A DNA stretch of 64,000 nt, taken from positions 5,642,001 to 5,706,000 of the forward strand of contig NW_024467120.1 in NCBI RefSeq assembly GCF_017591425.1. Reading direction: 5' to 3'. Positions within the stretch are counted from its first letter, which is position 1. Each line of letters begins with the position of its first letter. Source of the stretch: Ochotona curzoniae. Lineage: Eukaryota; Chordata; Mammalia; Lagomorpha; Ochotonidae. A model generated the notes under the pieces. That model ran no database searches. It was not told the DNA's origin and saw only the letters and a program-made list of their open reading frames with translations. This document shows positions 58,136-64,000 of this stretch, one piece after another. The position numbers were made by a program, and so were the translations under genes.

Positions 58136-58744
58136 TAATTATTTTTGAGGTTTTTGATTCAGATAACTGGATTTGTACTTATTGAATTTCTTGGACTATA
58201 AATTGTACATTTGGCTGAATGTGTGAATGTTTCCACCATTATTTCTTCAAATATTATTTCTTTGCAGTTGTACACTGGTTATATAAATGCAATTGTTTTT
58301 GCTATTGCCTCCCAAATTCTTGGGATTCAATGCAGTTTTCATCATCTTTTTCTAATTTCTGAATGGATAGTTACCCATGTGTAATATTTCTATGTTAACC
58401 GACTCTTCCTTCATCATTTTAAAATGGATATTAGGTATATCTAAATTCAAATATTAATTTCTTCTCTTTCCTTTGTATGTTGTCACTTCTCTGCTAAGAT
58501 TTGTGCCCTTCGATATTGTCAAAGATAATTTCCTTTCTGTATTCTTCACTCTTATGCTGGATGCTTTTAATTCTTTTTCTGATAACACTGACTTCTGTTC
58601 AATTATCTGGTGTCTATTCATTGTTTTTTTTTCCTCCAATTTTTAAGATTCTTATGCTAGACAATTTCCATGTACATCATAGACATTATAATTGTGTTGT
58701 GTTATCTTTGAGTTATGTTATAGTTCTGGAATACGCTAAATTTT
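58136..58744 (-). mobile_element. Ancient L1 ORF1, minus strand
   Basis: Antisense ORF1 landmarks: 'gaatttcttggactataaat', 'tttccaccattatttcttca', 'aatattatttctttgc' and 'gcctcccaaattcttgggat', then 'tttcctttctgtattcttca' in the coiled-coil region. A 61-codon minus-strand frame at 58454-58639 remains. It is rich in Lys and Glu, as expected for a coiled coil. Confidence 0.7.
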
Positions 58745-59073
58745 TTAAATTTTATTTATTTTCATAATTTTTTTTATTGGAAAGGCGGATATACAGAGAG
58801 GAAAGACAGAGAGGAAGATCTTCCATCCGATGATTCACTCCCCAAGTGAGCGCAACAGCCCATGCTTTGCCGGTCCGAAGCCAGGCGCCTCTTCCGGGTC
58901 TCCCACATGGATGCAGGGTCCCAAAGCTTTGGGCTGTCCTCGACTGCTTTCCCAGGACACAAGCAGGGAGCTGGAAGGGAAGCGGGGCTGCCGGGATAGA
59001 ACCGGTGCCCATATGGGATCCTGGGCATCCAAGGCGAGGACCTTAACTACTTGCGCCATCGCTGCTGGCCCAA
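58745..59073 (-). mobile_element. C SINE, young, with perfect 15-base duplication
   Basis: A full-length reversed copy: 'tattggaaaggcggatatac', 'agatcttccatccgatgatt', 'gaagccaggcgcctcttccg', 'gggatagaaccggtgccc' (B box) and the 5' end 'gccatcgctgctggccc'. The duplication aatacgctaaatttt is perfect at 58730-58744 and 59074-59088. The open frames on both strands here (74-86 codons) come from the repeat. Confidence 0.96.
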
Positions 59074-59088
59074 AATACGCTAAATTTT

Positions 59089-59330
59089 AATTTAAGTTGG
59101 TTCTTAACCTTGTGAAGTTTGGACTGTAGTTTCTCTCTCAATGCAGTTGGCAGTGTAAATCTCAATTTACTTTTCAAAATTTTTTTAATGAAGTTTCAGG
59201 ATTTCTAATTGATGTTTGAAGTAAGCTTTGTTTCAATGTTTTAACTTTATATTTTATAATCTGTAATGTGCATTTAAGCTCAACTATTTGAAACTATATT
59301 TGATCGCTAGTGTCTCTCCTCCACCTTTTG
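59089..59330 (-). mobile_element. Ancient L1, ORF1 5' part (approximate end)
   Basis: It continues the ORF1-side sequence after the last SINE ('aaccttgtgaagtttggact', 'gaagtttcaggatttctaat'). I cannot place the 5' end of the L1 exactly. Confidence 0.45.
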
Positions 59331-60695
59331 TCTATTTCTGCATTTATTTACTTCTTTTGTTTTCCTTCTTTTCCCTACCAACCATTACTTCCTAAAAAAC
59401 CCACAGCACACAATGTTTTATAAATGTGAAGAAGTCTGAGGCTACGAACAATACCATTCTCCTTCAGATGGGCTACTTAACCTTTACTTCTGAACAGCGA
59501 TTAAGATCCAGAAAATGACTTTGTTGGCAGTGGCACAGTTGATCCGAAGCTGGTTTTAGTTTCTGGAAAGAATGATCAATTCCAGTTAACCTGTTGATAA
59601 GGTTCTTGGCCTGACATTCCCAAGCACCTGCTACGAATGCTTGACTGCTTTTCTTTAGCAGATGCTGGACGCCGTTACTCCACCTTGCTGGCCTCTTAAG
59701 ACTGCTGGAGTCTCTGCTCCGTTTCTGTCATTGAGTGTCTCTTGATTACCTTCTCAGCTTTTCAGGCACTGCTTGTGAATCAGCACCTGTTCCAATGGGC
59801 ACAGCAGCACTGGGTGTTAGACTCATCTTTCTGCGCTTGCACTCCCTCCAGATTTGGCCTCTTATGTCTTTGCTTTGTTAGTAACTCTCCAATGTGCTCA
59901 AACAGATGGCTTTCACTTTTTTCCTTTCAATTTTATAGTTGTCTTCAGAAAGAAAAAAAATTATTTTGAGCTAATTTTGCAACTGCTAACAACAGAAATC
60001 TCCTGATAGCGAATTTCAGCTTGGAAACAATTATTTGTGTTTGGCATCTATTGGTTCATTGCCCTACAAGTAGAAAAAAAAATGAATAAATTAGCATTTA
60101 CAAATATTAGCTACTACATGCCTTATCATCATCGACTTTATCATCATCAGCACCACCATGTATTATCATGCCAGACAGAGTGGGTCTTTGAAGAAAAACC
60201 AAGCAAACAAATTTCCTCCAAAATACAAAGTGATTTAATATAACTTGAGCATGAATGTTGAGATAGACACAGGTGGTAGCCAACATCAAGGAAAACAGAA
60301 ATTTGAATCTTGCTCTCTGGGGCATGTAGACCCTTTGAATGCAGGTGGTGACCACCTGCTCTTTTGGAGAGTAATGTTCAGATTTCACATCATCTGTGGG
60401 GATATGAACAGTTGCTAGGAGGGTGGAAGTGATTCCATTTCCCTTCAATGTGCAGGGCTGTTCCTCATAAGCTTTCTCTTCCTTATGCAAATTTCAGATG
60501 TCTTATTGCACATTCACTTGTATTGGCTGACCTGCTATGTTCCGAAACCGGACTACGACTCTGTTTTGGATAAATGTGTACTCTGCGTGCTCTATTATCT
60601 ACTTGTTTTCCCACAAATTGAACTACCCTGCAAATCAACATAGATTACCAACTTTTGTTGGTAATTTTACCAGTAGTTTCATATTTTAAAAATGC
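59331..60695. other. Unassigned DNA, slightly GC-richer
   Basis: This could include the 5' leader of the ancient L1, but I recognise nothing specific. An ATC-triplet cluster lies near 60126-60170. The 127-codon minus-strand frame at 60107-60490 has no known motif. Its 3' end runs through the triplet cluster as an Asp-rich tail. Confidence 0.45.
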
Positions 60696-60699
60696 TTTT

Positions 60700-61045
60700 A
60701 ATTTTAAGTTTAAATGTTTATTATTATTAGTAGTAATTGGAAAGAATTACAAAGGAAACAGAGAGAGGGAAAGAAGGAGTAGATGAAGAAGAGAGATTGC
60801 ACGAGAGAATCTTCCATCGGTGATTCACTCTCCAAAGGGTTGTAATGGCCAGAGTTAGGTTGATGTGAAACCAGCAAACAGGGTTTTCTTCTGGGTCTCC
60901 TTCACTGACGCAGGAACCCAAGGACTTGACCCTTCCTCCATTTACCAGATACATTAGCAAGGAACTGGATTGGAAGTGGAGTAGCCAGAGCACAAAGTAA
61001 TACTAATATTATTAATACTAATACTAATACTAATACGGCCACACC
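60700..61045 (-). mobile_element. C SINE with an internal hexanucleotide microsatellite
   Basis: A reversed copy: 'tttaaatgtttattattatt', 'catcggtgattcactctcca', 'cttctgggtctccttcactg', 'attagcaaggaactggattg' and 'gagtagccagagcac', then a repeat tract at 60998-61036 and the 5' end 'cggccacaccacagtgtc'. Confidence 0.82.
60998..61036. repeat. (TAATAC)n microsatellite
   Basis: Tandem 'taatac' units with one imperfect stretch ('taatattatt'). It replaces the normal B-box to A-box spacing of the SINE. Confidence 0.9.
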
Positions 61046-61214
61046 ACAGTGTCAGATCATTTTGTTTACGTTCTAAATTAGCTTTCAACAAATTCATTGT
61101 GGTTTGTAGATGTAATCCTGAGATCATAGTGATATTCCTTTCCTCCTTCCTTCTGATTCTACTTTCTCCTCTTCTGTTTTTTCTTCTTGAGTTTTTCAGA
61201 TAATACATTTAAAA

Positions 61215-61640
61215 ATGCATTAAAGTAAAAGGCTTAATACTTTACCATCAAAGCATACTACAAAGCTATAGTAATTTAAAAAGCATGGTACTAGCAGAAA
61301 AACTGACTCATACATCAATAGAACAGAACAGAGGGCCCAGAATTTATCTGCAGGCATATAATTGATTTCTGACAAATATGCTCAGATCATGCAGTGGAGA
61401 AGGGATAATCTCTTTGAAAAATGGTGCTGGTCACACTGAGTAGATGTGGAAGAATGAAATTAGATTCATAGTTCTCACCCTAAACAAACATTAATTCAAA
61501 ATGGATCAATGACGAATTTAAGTGCTAACCCCTAAGTTGCCAGAAGAAAACATAGCGAAAACACGCTAAGACATTGGTGCAAGGAATCACTTCTCGGACA
61601 AGACTCCCAGAGCACAGGCAGGAAGAGCAAAACTAATTGT
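61215..61640 (+). mobile_element. Old L1 ORF2 C-terminal region, plus strand
   Basis: Plus-strand landmarks: 'aaagctatagtaatttaaaa', 'agcatggtactagcag', 'gaacagaacagagggcccag', 'gtggagaagggataatctct', 'ttgaaaaatggtgctggtca' and 'aaaatggatcaatgacgaat'. These follow the well-known end part of L1 ORF2. Stops are frequent. Confidence 0.8.
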
Positions 61641-61644
61641 ATGT

Positions 61645-62750
61645 TTTCAGGAAAACGTGTCATCAGTGACAATGTTATGCACAGTATTTGTTTACGGACA
61701 GCTGCATCCAACTGCATTTACCCAATTATCCATTGCAATTTTACACTGAAGTAAAAGAAATGACCTGTTTCGTTATGGCATGTGATACACTGCTGTCTGA
61801 TTATTTACATATTAAATTATATGTTATCACGTTATTCCTTTTCTGTTGATTTACTGATTTTTTTATATTAAGTCATTGATGTGTTAAGATATCCTCAAGT
61901 TTAATTTTTGAATCGCAGGTTGAATTACAAAACAAATTGTGTAATCAGGAAGATTTGGCTTTCCAATGCCAGGTTTCAGAAACATTGGTGCCACATACAT
62001 ACTTTTGTTCCACAAAATGACTTTTCTAGGAATGCATAAAGCTCATCATGTGTATAAAATTAAAAACCTGAGTAATCATTGTGGTAGACCATTCCAGATA
62101 AAATTCTGTGAAAATCAGTTTGCGGTTGAAGGAAGAGATGTTTCTATGAAGAAGGTAGAACTAGAAGGTAATAGAACACAGAAAAAAATCCAAGCTTGTA
62201 AAATGTTCTGTCTTATATGGACCTCGATATTTCTGCTTTTTAAGCTACAATGTTAGATTTGTTTAATCCTAGAAATGTGAATTCATGAGAGTGCTTTGTG
62301 TACTTCGATGTCACCAATAGTCTAAGGCAAGTGTGTGCCAAAAAAAAGTTTATTTTCTTATGAAAATCTTTTACTCCTTTACTTTCCTGTCATAACAAAT
62401 GCTTGGGGCCAGCTTCAGCTAGCTCATTGTTCAAACTGAAAATCTCAGTCTGATTGCATTTTACCATAATTTTCAATCAGCTTTCTACAAGTTCTATTGG
62501 GCCTTCTGAAGTGTCCATTGTGGGTCTCAAGTGTCTCCACAGGTATGACCCTTGTCACCTTTCGCTGAGCTCCCTGAGACAACTTCTGAAAGAGTTACCA
62601 GCCTTCAGACTTTACCATCTGTTCCTACGCATTGCTGCAGAGCTGTTTACAGCTCCAATCTAATCATGTGTTTCTCTGTTTAATGTAAATTAACCAGAAA
62701 TTGGTTTCCTTTTACTTGTGACTTTCTATAACTTTAAATGATTTCTGAAA
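61645..62750. other. Unique AT-rich DNA
   Basis: No repeat or gene recognised. The 96-codon frame at 61966-62256 has no known motif. Confidence 0.5.
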
Positions 62751-62757
62751 TATTTTC

Positions 62758-63075
62758 AAAGTATTTTTCTATTTATGTAAAGGGCAGAGAGTTACAGAGA
62801 GAGAGAGAGAGAGAGAAGGAGAGCTAAAGAGATCCTTTTCCAGCTGCCGAATCGCTCCCCAAATGGCCCAGGCCGAAACAAGGAGCCAGGAACTTTATCT
62901 CTGTCTCACATATGTTGGCAGGGCTCAGGCAGTTGGGTCATATTCTGCAGCTTCCCCAGGCACATTAGCAAGAACGCGGAGGTGGTTGGGTAGGAGGTGG
63001 AGCTATAAGGATTGGAAAGCCTGGCATTAATCATAGTAGCCTGACCCCATCAGCTACAACAGCGGCTCCATGAAA
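62758..63075 (-). mobile_element. C SINE, old copy
   Basis: 'tttctatttatgtaaagggc', a (GA)n run, 'cgaatcgctccccaaatggc', 'ccaggcacattagcaagaac' and 'gaggtggagctataaggatt' in reversed order. The 5' end is eroded. Confidence 0.72.
62797..62816. repeat. (GA)n microsatellite in a C SINE
   Basis: About ten GA units within the reversed pyrimidine-rich segment of the SINE. Confidence 0.9.
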
Positions 63076-63079
63076 CAGC

Positions 63080-64000
63080 CTATTGATCTACATTCTAATG
63101 ATTGCTTCTCTACCTAGTCCTTGGTTCTTCTGATAGTAGATTCATTTTCCTCTACCAATTAAATAAGGTATTTGTGGTGATTTCAATCAAATGCTTTGTG
63201 CATCACACTGTTGGTAAGAAATATAATTGTCTATCATAGCACCTTATTCCAGTGTGAAAGTAAAATCAACTTGTATCTTTTGACTTCCTACTTATTGCTA
63301 GAAAAAAAAAAGAGAAAACATTCTTCATGCTGACAACACTCTGTTTCACCAAAATCAGTTGAAAATAGTAAATTATTCCTGCTAAACAGACTGTGGTCTT
63401 CAACAAAGCCCATAAAATGTGTTTAGCTTAATCAACTATTATTGGGAATGAGAATCATTTTCAAATTGCTCTAAAGGAAAACAAACCCACAAACTTGTAA
63501 ACATGTACTTGGCACAGAAATTCAGCTTAATTGAACTAAAATTTTGAAGAGGGAGTGAAACAGAGCCGGAGTGAGAAGCATATTTGATGCAGCCTGGAAA
63601 ACCTACATGTCAGCAATAATAAACTTGTTATTTAATAAGGTTAATAGTAGATAAAGTCCCCTAAACACGACTTGTTATCACAGTTGAAGACCATTTTATT
63701 AAAATGTTAATGGCCTGAAGCAAAAGCAAACTGTTCCCTTAATCTGCAAGAACTATTTTTTTTTTCAGGCAATATCATAGCCCCAACACATGGGATTTGA
63801 GCAAGCTGTAATAAGCAAATTTGAAGTTTTGGTTAAACACAGCTCCTGAGATCTTTACTATGGATGTGTTGACATAATTATCCATGGTCAGACCTCTTTC
63901 TCTTATTAGCAAAATATGGCATTGAGTTTTGCACATAGAAATTCGTTGAAAGAAGGTCATTTCTTAAATAATTTCATATTTCTTTTCAAGATTGATGGCA
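63080..64000. other. Unique AT-rich DNA to the window end
   Basis: No repeat or gene recognised. A poly-A tract occurs near 63302-63310. Confidence 0.5.

Noticed and set aside
60107..60490. 127-codon minus-strand frame ending in an Asp-rich tail
   Set aside because: The Asp-rich end is a translated ATC/GAT triplet cluster, and the rest matches no family that I know.
61966..62256. 96-codon plus-strand frame
   Set aside because: No recognisable family. It lies in AT-rich unique DNA with no exon signals that I can support.

Overview
The window looks like ordinary mammalian non-coding DNA from a lagomorph, most likely a pika (Ochotona). It is AT-rich and has no CpG island. More than thirty copies of a tRNA-derived SINE of the lagomorph C type are spread across it. 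In the young copies the tail runs through 'tctgtatatctgac' into 'aataaaaataaataaa', which I associate with pika rather than rabbit (from memory, not checked by alignment). I found no protein-coding exon, functional RNA gene, CRISPR array or bacterial-type feature. Every open frame I examined either lies in a transposable element or is short and unrecognised.

Layout. 0-9 kb: old L1 fragments on the minus strand (1.7-2.1, 2.9-3.8, 8.3-8.9 kb) with C SINEs and unique AT-rich DNA. 9.6-16.3 kb: an antisense MLT1-type LTR, a plus-strand L1 ORF2 piece, a MIR fragment, a second MLT1-like LTR end, an old L1 3' end and a Tigger-like DNA transposon relic. 16.7-25.9 kb: C SINEs, an L2 tail, two MIRs and an internally deleted minus-strand lagomorph L1 (20.7-23.0 kb). 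25.9-30.5 kb: the longest stretch without a recognisable repeat. 31.8-34.8 kb: an unusual GC-richer block with a decayed minisatellite of about 56-60 bp period, followed by a MER20 copy. 35-40 kb: C SINEs, including a complete young one with intact A and B boxes (36.8-37.1 kb). 40.3-45.0 kb: an old plus-strand L1 end facing a 4-kb minus-strand L1 with ORF1 and ORF2 remnants. 45-52 kb: mostly unique, with one repeat-poor candidate conserved element and a second MER20. 52.7-59.3 kb: a long ancient minus-strand L1 cut by four C SINEs in the same orientation. 59-64 kb: unique DNA, an L1 ORF2 piece and two SINEs.

The elements do not form a pathway. The L1s supply (or once supplied) the endonuclease and reverse transcriptase that mobilise the SINEs, and clear target-site duplications flank several SINEs. 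Most L1s and SINEs lie on the minus strand. That would fit an intron of a gene transcribed on the plus strand, although no exon is visible. I found no convincing new biological system. The most unusual item is the GC-rich minisatellite-bearing block at 31.8-34.8 kb, whose left edge resembles the start of the lagomorph L1 3' UTR. Repeat boundaries are good to about 10-30 bases unless a target-site duplication is named, and family names come from recall of consensus sequences, not a database search.
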